Shown in pieces: positions 15,887 through 23,791 of a stretch of 64,000 nucleotides of DNA. The stretch's first letter is position 1; each line of letters starts with the position of its first letter. The stretch is from JAEUJM01 sp044221555 (GTDB lineage: Bacteria; Actinomycetota; Acidimicrobiia; Acidimicrobiales; DATDAH01), in contig JBGAOY010000003.1 of assembly GCA_044221555.1 (NCBI GenBank), forward strand, positions 1 through 64,000. Reading direction: 5' to 3'. Position numbers and translations under genes: made by a program. The notes below the pieces were generated by a model. That model was not told the DNA's origin. It searched no databases and saw only the letters and a program-made list of their open reading frames with translations.

Positions 15887-15975
15887 GATTCCCGCTCCTG
15901 GCTCCTGCGTCGCCGGGCCGCTCGGGCCCCGCCCGTCGCCCGTTCGGCCACGTAGGCGGCGTGCCTCGGGCTCAT
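15883..15975 (-). CDS. 30-residue basic ORF, translationally coupled on both sides
   Basis: From ATG 15975 to TGA 15883-15885, this short frame begins MSPRHAAYVAERATGGA and continues with a run of arginines. Its ATG overlaps the stop of the molybdopterin oxidoreductase (ATGA), and its TGA overlaps the GTG of the next gene (GTGA). The gap it fills would otherwise be the only break in a chain of 4-bp overlaps. It may be a genuine microprotein or a coupling leader. I recognise no family. Confidence 0.5.
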   Translation of the reverse strand: MSPRHAAYVAERATGGARAARRRRSQERES

Positions 15976-17132
15976 GGGACCTCCAAGCGGGCGACCCACT
16001 TCGTCTGCTGCACCCCCGGCCGGTTGGGCCCGATCAGCCGGGCCGGGAACCCGTGGTCGGGGTGCAGCACCTCGCCGCCCACCTCGAGGGCGATCAGCGT
16101 GTCTGGATCGGCGGCCTGCGCGCCCGACAGCGCAGAGGTCCGCTGCCTCGGGTTGTCGTGGAGCGCCACCACCGTGGCCCCGGCGCCCTCACGGGCGCCG
16201 GCACGGTCGAGGAGGTCGCGCACCCGCACCCCCCGCCAGCGCTGGTTGGTGCTCCACCCCTCGACGCAGGCGATGGGCAGGGTCGCCTCGTGCTGCGGGA
16301 GGGCCCGCAGGTCGTCGTAGGTCAGCGAGAGCGGCCGGGTCACGCCGGCACCGACCACCTCGAGGCGGTACGCGGCCAGGTCGACCCCGACCAGGCCCAC
16401 CGAGCGGGCGGTCCGGTTCACGGGGAAGCCCTGGGGCCCGGCATCGGGGCGCCGGGGCGACAGCAATGCCAGTCCCCGCAGCGGGGCCACGGTCTGGCCG
16501 ACGGTGAACAGGGTCAGGGCGCCGGCCGCGGCGGCGGTGCCGCCGAGGAAGGCCCGGCGGCTCAGCCCGTCCGCCGGGCCGGGTGCGGCCGCCGGTCGGC
16601 TGCGTCTCGGCCGGCGCACCACGGCGCGGGTGGTCGCCCACTTCGCGGCGACGTGCACGACCAGCGCGCCGACGACGATCCACGCGGCCGCGTAGTGGCC
16701 CGACCGGAACGGGAATGGGTACGGCCGCCAGATGTTGACGTTGCCCACCCCGGTCACCAACAGGACCAGGCTCCCGCCGATCAGGGGCAGGAGGGCCAGC
16801 CGCTCCAGGGCGTGCGCGACGGACCGCGCGGGGGGCCAGGCGAACAGCTTGGGGAAGACCACCCAGAGCTTGGCGAGGAGCAGCGGGATGGTGGCGATCC
16901 CGGTCGTGACGTGGAGGCCCTGGTTCAGCCGGTACAGGCCGGCGGGGCGCGCCGGCCAGGAGAACCAGCCACCGGGGTCCTGGATCAGGTGCGAAACGAG
17001 GCCGGTGAGGAAGCACACGCCGAAGCACACGCCGAGGGCCAGGCCGAGCCAGGCGGCGTTGGCCTCGTCGTGGTGGGGGCTGGAGAAGGCAGGGAGGCGG
17101 CGCAGGAGCGCCGGCCGCTGGTCCGTGCTCAT
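15972..17132 (-). CDS. Membrane-anchored molybdopterin-dependent oxidoreductase (YedY/SUOX fold)
   Basis: A 386-residue fusion. Residues about 30-190 hold four transmembrane helices with His residues (SHLIQDPGGW, LHVTTGIATIPLLLAKLWVV, RSGHYAAAWIVVGALVVHVA), resembling a b-type cytochrome anchor. An RRAFLGG-type twin-arginine-like motif and a further hydrophobic helix follow (about 205-230). The C-terminal Oxidored_molyb domain (about 250-380) carries the likely Mo-ligating Cys289 in LPIACVEGWSTNQRW. The family includes methionine sulfoxide reductase MsrP and sulfite oxidases. The start ATG 17132 overlaps the methyltransferase stop by 4 bp. It probably passes electrons between the membrane pool and an extracytoplasmic substrate. 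Confidence 0.85.
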   Translation of the reverse strand: MSTDQRPALLRRLPAFSSPHHDEANAAWLGLALGVCFGVCFLTGLVSHLIQDPGGWFSWPARPAGLYRLNQGLHVTTGIATIPLLLAKLWVVFPKLFAWPPARSVAHALERLALLPLIGGSLVLLVTGVGNVNIWRPYPFPFRSGHYAAAWIVVGALVVHVAAKWATTRAVVRRPRRSRPAAAPGPADGLSRRAFLGGTAAAAGALTLFTVGQTVAPLRGLALLSPRRPDAGPQGFPVNRTARSVGLVGVDLAAYRLEVVGAGVTRPLSLTYDDLRALPQHEATLPIACVEGWSTNQRWRGVRVRDLLDRAGAREGAGATVVALHDNPRQRTSALSGAQAADPDTLIALEVGGEVLHPDHGFPARLIGPNRPGVQQTKWVARLEVP

Positions 17133-17737
17133 GCCGAGCGCCGCTGGAGGACGGTGAACCAGCGACCGTCGCGGGGCCAGGTGTCGATCACCGCCAGCCC
17201 CGCGGCACCGGCGAGCGGGCCGAGGCGCTCGATGCCGACCCGGTCCCACGAGAACCACGGACCGGCGGTCCCGGCCACCTCGAGGCGCGCTGTCGTCGGC
17301 CCCGTCGGCGTGCCCGGCGGGTCGAGCTCGGCGACCACCAGGCCGCCGGGGGCGAGCAGCTCCGTCGCCCGGACGAGCAGGGCGGCGGGGTCCCCGCCGA
17401 TGCCCAGGTTGCCGTCGAGGAGCAGGACGGTGCCCCACCGGCCGGTGCCCGGCAGGCGGTCGAACACGCTGCGGTGCAGCACGAGGGCGCCCCGGGGGCG
17501 GGCCCAGTCCAGCGCTGCCGGGGTGATGTCGACGCCGAGCGCCGGCACCCCGAGGCGGGCGAGGGCGGTCGTGTGCCGGCCCGGGCCGCACCCCACGTCG
17601 AGCACCGGGCCTCGGCACCGGGCCAGCGCCTCCTCGTCGGCCCGCTCCAACGGGGCCACCCAGCGACGGCCGTCGGTGACGTCGCCCTGGCCGGTGCGGA
17701 GCTGCGTCGGCGCGCCGGTGGCGGTCAGCGCACTCAT
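17129..17737 (-). CDS. Class I SAM-dependent methyltransferase
   Basis: A 202-residue Rossmann methyltransferase starting at ATG 17737. Motif I is VLDVGCGPGRHTTALA (residues about 46-61), the acidic end of strand 2 is ALGVDITPAALDWA, and motif IV is VLLLDGNLGIGGD. A Pro- and Gly-rich C-terminal part follows (DPPGTPTGPTT). The substrate is unknown. It lies between the DUF2064 transferase and the oxidoreductase with 4-bp overlaps on both sides, so stoichiometric co-expression is likely. Confidence 0.87.
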   Translation of the reverse strand: MSALTATGAPTQLRTGQGDVTDGRRWVAPLERADEEALARCRGPVLDVGCGPGRHTTALARLGVPALGVDITPAALDWARPRGALVLHRSVFDRLPGTGRWGTVLLLDGNLGIGGDPAALLVRATELLAPGGLVVAELDPPGTPTGPTTARLEVAGTAGPWFSWDRVGIERLGPLAGAAGLAVIDTWPRDGRWFTVLQRRSA

Positions 17738-18369
17738 CGCTCGGCCGACGTCAGCGACGCCTCGACCGCGGCCACCGCGGCGGCGAACCGGGAGCCGGGC
17801 GCCGCAGCCGCGACCTCGAGCGCGTCGGCCCAGTGGTCGACGTCGAGCCGAGGCTCGACGTGGTGGAGGTCGAGGCCACAGGCGCGCAGCCGCTCGGCTT
17901 GGCGCACGGCGGTGTCGGACCGGCTCATGGGCACGCCCCGGAAGACGGTGCCGTCGGCGTCGTGGAGCCCGAGCGCCCACCAGCCCCCGTCCGGGGCGGC
18001 GCCGAGGACCGCCCGACCGGGTCGCACCCGGGACGACACCGCGAGGAGATCGGTGGGCGTGACCTGGGGAGTGTCCATGCCGATGACGACGAGCGGGCCC
18101 CCGACCCGCTCCACGGCGGCGGCCAGCCGCTCGTCGAGACCGTCGCCCTCCTGCGCCACGACCTCGAAGCCGGGGGGCAGCCACGGCCCGACGGCGCCGT
18201 CGAGGGCCAGGACGCGCCGGGCGACCGGGGTGGCGAGGACGGTGGCGAGGGTGTCGCGCAGCGCCGCCTCTGCGACCGCCGCCGCCTGCTCGGGCCGGCA
18301 CGGGGGGCAGAGCCTCGTCTTCGAACGCCCCGGCTCGGGCGCCTTGGCCATCACCACGACCGCTGTCAT
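17734..18369 (-). CDS. DUF2064/TIGR04282-family glycosyltransferase-like protein
   Basis: A 211-residue GT-A-fold protein starting at ATG 18369 (MTAVVVMAKAPEPGRSKTRL). The N-terminal KAPEPGRSKTRLCPP nucleotide-binding region, VIGMDTPQVTP (the DxD-like position) and LGAAPDGGWWALGL are typical of the family. TIGR04282 carries the name arsenosugar biosynthesis glycosyltransferase in some annotations, but most members are uncharacterised nucleotidyl- or glycosyltransferases. It overlaps the GT2 gene before it and the methyltransferase after it by 4 bp each. Confidence 0.85.
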   Translation of the reverse strand: MTAVVVMAKAPEPGRSKTRLCPPCRPEQAAAVAEAALRDTLATVLATPVARRVLALDGAVGPWLPPGFEVVAQEGDGLDERLAAAVERVGGPLVVIGMDTPQVTPTDLLAVSSRVRPGRAVLGAAPDGGWWALGLHDADGTVFRGVPMSRSDTAVRQAERLRACGLDLHHVEPRLDVDHWADALEVAAAAPGSRFAAAVAAVEASLTSAER

Positions 18370-19016
18370 CGGAGCGCTCCCGCCACCTGTGCCATGTCCC
18401 GCACCGTGCGCACCGTCCCCCGGACCGTGCCGGTGACCTTCGACCGACCGACCCGGGAGGCGTAGGCCACCTCGATCTCCTCGATGCGCCACCCCGCCGC
18501 CGCAGCCCGCAGCACCATCTCGAGGGGCCAGCCGAAGCGGCGGTCCATGAGGCCCAGCGAGCGCAGCGGCTCCCGTCGTGCGGCCCGGAGGGGGCCGAGG
18601 TCGCGGACCGCGACCCCGGTGCGGCGACGGATCTCGCGGGCGAGGACCCGGTTGGCGACTCGGGCGTGCACCGGCCAGGCGCCCCGCGCCGGGCGCCGGG
18701 CGCCGAGCACCAGGTCGGCGCGGCCGGCGAGCACGGGCCCCGCGACCGCCGGCAGGTCGGCGCCGGAGAGTGAGCCGTCGGCGTCCATGAAGCAGACGAC
18801 GTCATCGGTGGCGGCCTCCAGGCCCCGGAAGCAGGCGGCCCCGAACCCTCGGCGCGGCTCGCGGACCACCGTGGCTCCGAGGGCGGCGGCCACCTCGGCC
18901 GAGCCGTCGGTGGAGCCGTTGTCGACCACCAGGGGCCGGTAGCCGTCGGGCAGGCCGGCGAGCACCGCGGGCAGCGCGAGGGCCTCGTCGAGCACGGGGA
19001 GGATGACGTCGGGCAT
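18366..19016 (-). CDS. GT2-family glycosyltransferase
   Basis: A 216-residue soluble GT-A glycosyltransferase starting at ATG 19016 (MPDVILPVLDEALALPAVLA). It shows VVDNGSTDGSAEVAAALGA (nucleotide-sugar binding) and VVCFMDADGSLSG (the DxD metal site), as in dolichol-phosphate mannosyltransferase-like enzymes. There is no C-terminal membrane helix, so the lipid acceptor, if any, must be met at the membrane surface. It is the first gene of the leftward operon, divergent from the response regulator. Confidence 0.87.
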   Translation of the reverse strand: MPDVILPVLDEALALPAVLAGLPDGYRPLVVDNGSTDGSAEVAAALGATVVREPRRGFGAACFRGLEAATDDVVCFMDADGSLSGADLPAVAGPVLAGRADLVLGARRPARGAWPVHARVANRVLAREIRRRTGVAVRDLGPLRAARREPLRSLGLMDRRFGWPLEMVLRAAAAGWRIEEIEVAYASRVGRSKVTGTVRGTVRTVRDMAQVAGALR

Positions 19017-19062
19017 GGCGCGGAACGTACCGACGGCCCGGGCGGCGCCGACCCCGAATCCG

Positions 19063-19107
19063 CTTACGATTCGCGAAACTCGGCGCGACCCTTACGATTC
19101 GCGAAAC
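19063..19107. promoter_or_regulatory. Direct repeat in the divergent promoter region
   Basis: The 17-bp sequence CTTACGATTCGCGAAAC occurs twice, at 19063-19079 and 19091-19107, with a 28-bp period. It includes the palindrome TTCGCGAA. OmpR-type response regulators bind tandem direct repeats, and the divergent gene at 19129 encodes one, so these are candidate binding sites controlling both operons. Confidence 0.6.
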
Positions 19108-19128
19108 AGCGGTCGGGGCGAGGGCACG

Positions 19129-19926
19129 GTGCCGGTCACCACCCGTACCCTCGACCCCGTGAGCGCCCGCCCGCCCGCGACCCCGACCGAGCACGATGCG
19201 CCCGACGGCGCGCCCGAGGACGCGGCCGCCGGGGCCCGGGTGCTGATGATCGAGGACGATCCCACCGTTGCCGACGTCGTGGTCCGCTACCTCGAGCGCG
19301 AGGGCTACCGGGCGACCTGGGAGGCCGACGGCACCGCGGGGCTGGCCCGCGCTCTGGAGGACGAGCCCGACCTGGTGGTGCTCGACCTCATGCTGCCCGG
19401 CATCGACGGGTTCGAGGTGTGCCGGCAGCTCCGGGAGCGCCTCCCGATCCCGGTCATCATGCTCACGGCCCGTGGCGAGGAGACCGACCGGCTGCTGGGC
19501 CTCGAGCTCGGGGCCGACGACTATGTTGCCAAGCCCTTCTCGCCGCGCGAGCTGGTGGCGCGCGTCCGGGCCGTCCTCCGCCGGGCGGGCGGGCAGGTCC
19601 TCCCGCCGGCCGGGGCCACGGTCGTGCGGGCCGGGGCCCTCGTCGTCGATCTGGCCGCCCGCCAGGTGACCCGCCACGGCGGGGCCGGTCCTGCGAGCGT
19701 GGCGCTCACCGCCCGTGAGTTCGACCTCCTCGCCCACCTCTGCACCCACCCCGGGCGCGCCTTCCGCCGCGAGGAGCTGCTCGAGACGGTGTGGGGCTAC
19801 AGCTACGGCGACGCCTCCACCGTCACGGTGCACGTCCGCCGCCTGCGGGAGAAGCTGGAGGACGACCCGTCCGCGCCGACGCTCATCGCCACGGTCTGGG
19901 GCGTCGGCTATCGGTGGGACGGATGA
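19129..19926 (+). CDS. OmpR-family response regulator
   Basis: A 265-residue regulator. An N-terminal extension of about 38 residues, rich in Pro and Thr, precedes a receiver domain with the acidic pair in MIEDDPTVADVV, phosphoacceptor Asp86 (VVLDLMLPGIDGFEV) and the conserved Lys in DDYVAKPFSPREL. A winged helix follows: FDLLAHLCTHPGRAFRREEL, WGYSYGDASTVTVHVRRLR and GVGYRWDG. I favour GTG 19129, which has GAGGG a few bases upstream, over GTG 19159, but the start is uncertain. The kinase gene overlaps its stop by 4 bp. Confidence 0.88.
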   Translation: MPVTTRTLDPVSARPPATPTEHDAPDGAPEDAAAGARVLMIEDDPTVADVVVRYLEREGYRATWEADGTAGLARALEDEPDLVVLDLMLPGIDGFEVCRQLRERLPIPVIMLTARGEETDRLLGLELGADDYVAKPFSPRELVARVRAVLRRAGGQVLPPAGATVVRAGALVVDLAARQVTRHGGAGPASVALTAREFDLLAHLCTHPGRAFRREELLETVWGYSYGDASTVTVHVRRLREKLEDDPSAPTLIATVWGVGYRWDG

Positions 19927-21170
19927 CCCGCGCGTCCACCCTGGACCGCGGGGCCGCCCTCCTCGCCCTCTGCGGCGGCGTGGCCCTGGTGCTGATCGGA
20001 GCCCGCTCGGGGATGGGCGCAGACGCCGCCGCCGAGCTGGTCCTGCTCGGCGCCGGCACCGCGCTGGTGGGTGGCGGGCTGGCGGCGCTGCTGCTGCGTC
20101 GATCCCGGCGGGCGCCCTTCGCCGTGCAGATCGCCCTCGTGGCCGTCGTGCCCCTCGCCGCCGCGCTCGCCGCCACCTTCCTCGGTGCCCGCGCCATGTT
20201 CTTCTCGCCCCACGACGAGGCCGCCCTCGTCATCCTGCTGGTCGCCGCAGGCACGGTCGCCCTGGTCACCGCCCTCGTGCTGGGAGGGCGCATCGCCCGC
20301 TCGGGTGAGGCGCTCGTCGTCGCCGCCCGCTCCCTCGGCGACGCCGACCGGCTCGACGTCGGCGACCGGGGCCACGGCTCGGCCGAGCTCGACGCGCTGG
20401 CCCGAGAGCTCGACGACAGCGCGCAGCGCCTCCGGGAGGCCCGCCGCCGCGAGCAGGCGATGGAGGCGTCGCGGCGCGAGCTCATCGCCTGGGTGTCGCA
20501 CGACCTGCGCACCCCCCTGGCCGGCATCCGAGCCATCGCCGAGGCCCTCGAGGACGGCGTCGTGGAGGATCCCGAGACCGTGGCCCGCTACCACGCCACC
20601 CTCGGTACCGAGGTCGAGCGCCTCGGTGCCCTCATCGACGACCTCTTCGAGCTGAGCCGGGCCCAGAGCGGGCTGTTGCACCTCGAGTGGGAGCGCTTCT
20701 CGCTCGACGAGCTGGTGTTCGACGCCATCTCCGGCGTGGCGCCCGTGGCCGAGGCCAAGGGCGTGGTGGTCGAGGGGCGGGTGCCCGCGTGCGACCTGGC
20801 CGTGCACGGCTCGCCGCCTGAGCTGCTGCGGGCCCTGCGCAACATCCTCGTCAACGCCGTGCGCCACACCCCCGCCGACGGCTCCGTGGTGGTCGAAGCG
20901 AGGGTCGACGGACCCGACGCCGTCGTCTCGGTGGCCGACACCGGCGGCGGCATCGCCGAGGAGGACCTGGCCCGCGTGTTCGACGCCGGGTTCCGGGGGG
21001 ACCCCGCCCGCACCCCCGGCACGGGCGGCGCCGGACTCGGCCTGGCCATCGCCCGCGCCCTCGTCACCGCTCACCAGGGCGACATCACGGTCAGCAACGA
21101 CGGCGCCGGCGCCCGCTTCGTGGTCCGCCTGCCGGTGGGGCCGGGCTCCGACCCCGCCGTCGGCCGGTGA
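19923..21170 (+). CDS. Sensor histidine kinase
   Basis: A 415-residue membrane kinase starting at ATG 19923, in an ATGA overlap with the response regulator. Four hydrophobic helices fill residues about 10-125, with only short loops between them, so sensing is probably intramembrane or through a partner. A HAMP-like linker is followed by the phosphorylated His193 in WVSHDLRTPLAGIRA. The N box is LRNILVNAVRHTPAD, and the G boxes are ADTGGGIAEEDL and GTGGAGLGLAIARAL. It is the cognate partner of the regulator at 19129. Confidence 0.9.
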   Translation: MTRASTLDRGAALLALCGGVALVLIGARSGMGADAAAELVLLGAGTALVGGGLAALLLRRSRRAPFAVQIALVAVVPLAAALAATFLGARAMFFSPHDEAALVILLVAAGTVALVTALVLGGRIARSGEALVVAARSLGDADRLDVGDRGHGSAELDALARELDDSAQRLREARRREQAMEASRRELIAWVSHDLRTPLAGIRAIAEALEDGVVEDPETVARYHATLGTEVERLGALIDDLFELSRAQSGLLHLEWERFSLDELVFDAISGVAPVAEAKGVVVEGRVPACDLAVHGSPPELLRALRNILVNAVRHTPADGSVVVEARVDGPDAVVSVADTGGGIAEEDLARVFDAGFRGDPARTPGTGGAGLGLAIARALVTAHQGDITVSNDGAGARFVVRLPVGPGSDPAVGR

Positions 21171-22216
21171 GGGCGCTCGTCACCGGCGGCGCCGGCTTCG
21201 TGGGGTCGCACCTCGTCGACGCCCTCGTCGATGACGGGCACGAGGTGGTGGTCCTCGACGCCTGCCTGCCCGGTGCCCACGACGGCCGGCCGGACTACCT
21301 CAACCCCTCGGCGGAGTACGTCTGGGGTGACTGCGTCGACGTCGACCTGGTGCGGGGGGTTGCCGCGGGCTGCGACCTGGTCAGCCACCAGGCGGCCATG
21401 GTCGGCCTCGGCGTCGACTTCGCCGACATCGCCGCCTACTGTCGCCACAACGACCTCGGCACCGCCGGCCTGCTCGCCGGACTGCACGCGATCGGCTTCC
21501 GGGGCCGGCTGGTCCTGGCCAGCTCGATGGTGGTCTACGGCGAGGGTCGCTACCACTGTCCCACCCACGGGCCGACGCCGGCGCCCGCGCGGCGGGCCGA
21601 GGATCTCGATGCCGGCCGGTGGGAGCCGTGCTGTCCCGAGTGCGGCGCCGCCTTGTGCCCCGACACCGTGCCCGAGGACGCCCCGCTCGGCCCGCGCAAC
21701 GTGTATGCCGCCACCAAGCTGCACCAGGAGCACCTGGTCGCCTGCTACGAGCGCGAGCACCCCGGGGCAGTCGCGCTGTCGCTGCGATACCACAACGTCT
21801 ACGGCCCACGGATGCCGCGGGACACGCCCTACGCCGGCGTGGCCAGCATCTTCCGCAGCGCCCTCGAGCACGGCCGGGCGCCGCGCGTCTTCGAGGACGG
21901 CGGCCAACGTCGCGACTTCGTCCACGTGCGCGACGTCGCCCGCGCCAACGTGGCGGCGCTGACCGCGCCGGTGCCGGCCTCGCGGGCGTTCAACGTGGCC
22001 AGCGGCCGGCCGCACACCGTGGGCGACATGGCGACGGCGCTGGCCGCCGCCTTCGGCGCCGACGCACCCGTGCCCGAGGTCGTCGGCGGCTACCGCCTCG
22101 GCGATGTCCGCCACGTCGTCGCCTCCCCCGAGCGTGCTGCCGCCGAGCTCGGTTACCGGGCTGAGGTCCGGTTCGGCACCGGCATGCAGGAGTTCGCCCG
22201 AGCACCATTGCGGTGA
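21167..22216 (+). CDS. NAD-dependent sugar epimerase/dehydratase with a Cys-rich insertion
   Basis: A 349-residue extended SDR starting at GTG 21167 (GTGA overlap with the kinase). The Rossmann motif is TGGAGFVGSHL, the catalytic Ser lies in LASSMVVYGEG, and Tyr-Lys in YAATK of NVYAATKLHQEHL. Between them sits an insertion (residues about 129-165) with Cys131, His134, Cys155, Cys156, Cys159 and Cys164, which resembles a zinc ribbon. The enzyme probably makes or alters a nucleotide-sugar for the glycosyltransferases of the divergent operon. I have the impression that similar insertions occur in relatives, but I cannot check. Confidence 0.87.
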   Translation: MRALVTGGAGFVGSHLVDALVDDGHEVVVLDACLPGAHDGRPDYLNPSAEYVWGDCVDVDLVRGVAAGCDLVSHQAAMVGLGVDFADIAAYCRHNDLGTAGLLAGLHAIGFRGRLVLASSMVVYGEGRYHCPTHGPTPAPARRAEDLDAGRWEPCCPECGAALCPDTVPEDAPLGPRNVYAATKLHQEHLVACYEREHPGAVALSLRYHNVYGPRMPRDTPYAGVASIFRSALEHGRAPRVFEDGGQRRDFVHVRDVARANVAALTAPVPASRAFNVASGRPHTVGDMATALAAAFGADAPVPEVVGGYRLGDVRHVVASPERAAAELGYRAEVRFGTGMQEFARAPLR

Positions 22217-22351
22217 CCGCGTCGCCAACCGGTGCCGTCGTTGCCGGCGCCGGGTCTCCCGGGTTCAGGTCGACCCCCTGCGCCTCGCCCGAGCCCCCCG
22301 ACCGATCGCTGGCGTCCACGCTCCGGTGGCGATGGCCGCCCTCGAGTCTCA

Positions 22352-22372
22352 CCACAGCGCGATCGGCTGTGG
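22352..22372. terminator. Short hairpin between convergent genes
   Basis: CCACAGC (22352-22358) pairs with GCTGTGG (22366-22372) around a 7-base loop, in the 171-bp gap between the converging epimerase and histidine kinase genes. A weak bidirectional terminator is possible; there is no T-run. Confidence 0.35.
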
Positions 22373-22387
22373 GCCCACGCCCTCAGG

Positions 22388-23791
22388 TCAGGTCGTGTCG
22401 TCGGCGAGCGGTGCACGGAACGTGAACCGGGCGCCGCCACCGCTTCGCGCCGCCGCCTCGAGCGAGCCGTTCTGCAGCCTCGCGTTCTCGAGGGCGATCG
22501 ACAGGCCGAGCCCGGACCCTCCCTGGCTTCGAGAGGCGTCGCCCTTGTAGAACCGGTCGAACACGAGGAGGGGATCGACGGTGCCGAACCCCGGACCTCG
22601 GTCGAGGACGTCGATCTGCGCCCAGGGCGGGTCCCGGCGGCCCCGGACCTCTACCTGACCGGCGCCGTGGGCGATGGCATTCGAGACGAGGTTGCCGAGC
22701 ACTCTGGCGAAGCGGCGGCGGTCCGCCAGGATCACGATCGAGGGATCGACGTCGACGTCGATACGGTTGGCCGCTGCGCTCGACGTCACGACCGCGTCGA
22801 CCGCCGCGGCGAGGCTGAGCGCTTCGAGATCGAGCGTCTCTTGGCCGGCATCGTGGCGGGCCAGCTCCAAGAGGTCCACGACCAGGTCGCGGAGCCGGCC
22901 GACATCGTCGACCAGCAGCTCGATCGGTCGCCGCAACTCGTCGGGCAGATCCGCGACGTGCGGCTGGACGATGGACGTGACGGCCGCCATCCCGGTGAGC
23001 GGTGTGCGCAGTTCGTGGGCGACGTCGGCGGTGAAGCGCCGTTCACGTGCGGCGGCCCTCGAGAGCTCGTCGATCTTCGTCGCCAGGGCATCGGCCATGT
23101 GGTTGAACGACTCGGCGAGCCTCGAGAACTCGTCGTCGTTGGACGAGGCCAACCGGGTGTCCAACATCCCTTCGGCGAGCGCCTGCGAGGCTTCGGCCGC
23201 TCGGCGGACGGGCGCGAGCGTTCGGGCTGCGACTCGGCGGCCGAGCAGCGCAGCGACCGCGGCGGCGACGGTCCAGCCGATCAGGAGGAGGTTGCGGGTC
23301 TGGGTGATCGATTCACTCATCTCCGCACGGGAGAACGCGAATGCGTAGCGAGCCCGATCATGTCGTCCGACCACGACGTAGTAGGTCTGGCCGTCGACGC
23401 GTGCATCGGTGGTGACGAGGTCGCTGGCCGAGCTCGAGTCGATGAGCTCTGTCGGGATGTCATCCTCGCTCAGCAACGAGCTGAACACCTTGCCGTCGGC
23501 TCCGATCACGGCCAGGCCGTCGACCGCTCCCCGCTCCTGGAACTGGAGCAGGAGTGCCTCGTAGGACTCCTGGTCGAGGTCGTCGGGCGCCGACAGCAGA
23601 GCCAGGCGCGCTTCGTTCTGGGAACGGTCCTCGAACGTGGCCGTCCGGTAGATGCGGACGAGGACGAAGGTGGTGGCGACGAGCAGCGCGCCGGTGCCCA
23701 CCGCCACGAGGATGAACGCGGCGGTGAGTCGGCTCTGCAGCCGCACGCTTGGGCCCCGTGGCCGTCGGGCGGCGGTTCGGTCCTCAGGCAC
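22388..23791 (-). CDS. Sensor histidine kinase with HAMP domain
   Basis: A 467-residue kinase starting at GTG 23791. Two transmembrane helices (FILVAVGTGALLVATTFVLV near 30, LLLIGWTVAAAVAALLGRRV near 175) flank a periplasmic sensor of about 120 residues. A HAMP domain (about 195-245) and a HisKA domain follow, with His259 in FTADVAHELRTPLTG. The ATPase domain has LGNLVSNAIAHGAG, DRGPGFG and GGSGLGLSIALENA. The gene overlaps its response regulator by 8 bp. The periplasmic domain has no family I can name, so the signal is unknown. Confidence 0.9.
   Translation of the reverse strand: MPEDRTAARRPRGPSVRLQSRLTAAFILVAVGTGALLVATTFVLVRIYRTATFEDRSQNEARLALLSAPDDLDQESYEALLLQFQERGAVDGLAVIGADGKVFSSLLSEDDIPTELIDSSSASDLVTTDARVDGQTYYVVVGRHDRARYAFAFSRAEMSESITQTRNLLLIGWTVAAAVAALLGRRVAARTLAPVRRAAEASQALAEGMLDTRLASSNDDEFSRLAESFNHMADALATKIDELSRAAARERRFTADVAHELRTPLTGMAAVTSIVQPHVADLPDELRRPIELLVDDVGRLRDLVVDLLELARHDAGQETLDLEALSLAAAVDAVVTSSAAANRIDVDVDPSIVILADRRRFARVLGNLVSNAIAHGAGQVEVRGRRDPPWAQIDVLDRGPGFGTVDPLLVFDRFYKGDASRSQGGSGLGLSIALENARLQNGSLEAAARSGGGARFTFRAPLADDTT

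Noticed and set aside
15543..18062. 839-codon rightward open frame
   Set aside because: Antisense to four genes with overlapping starts and clear motifs; no motif of its own.
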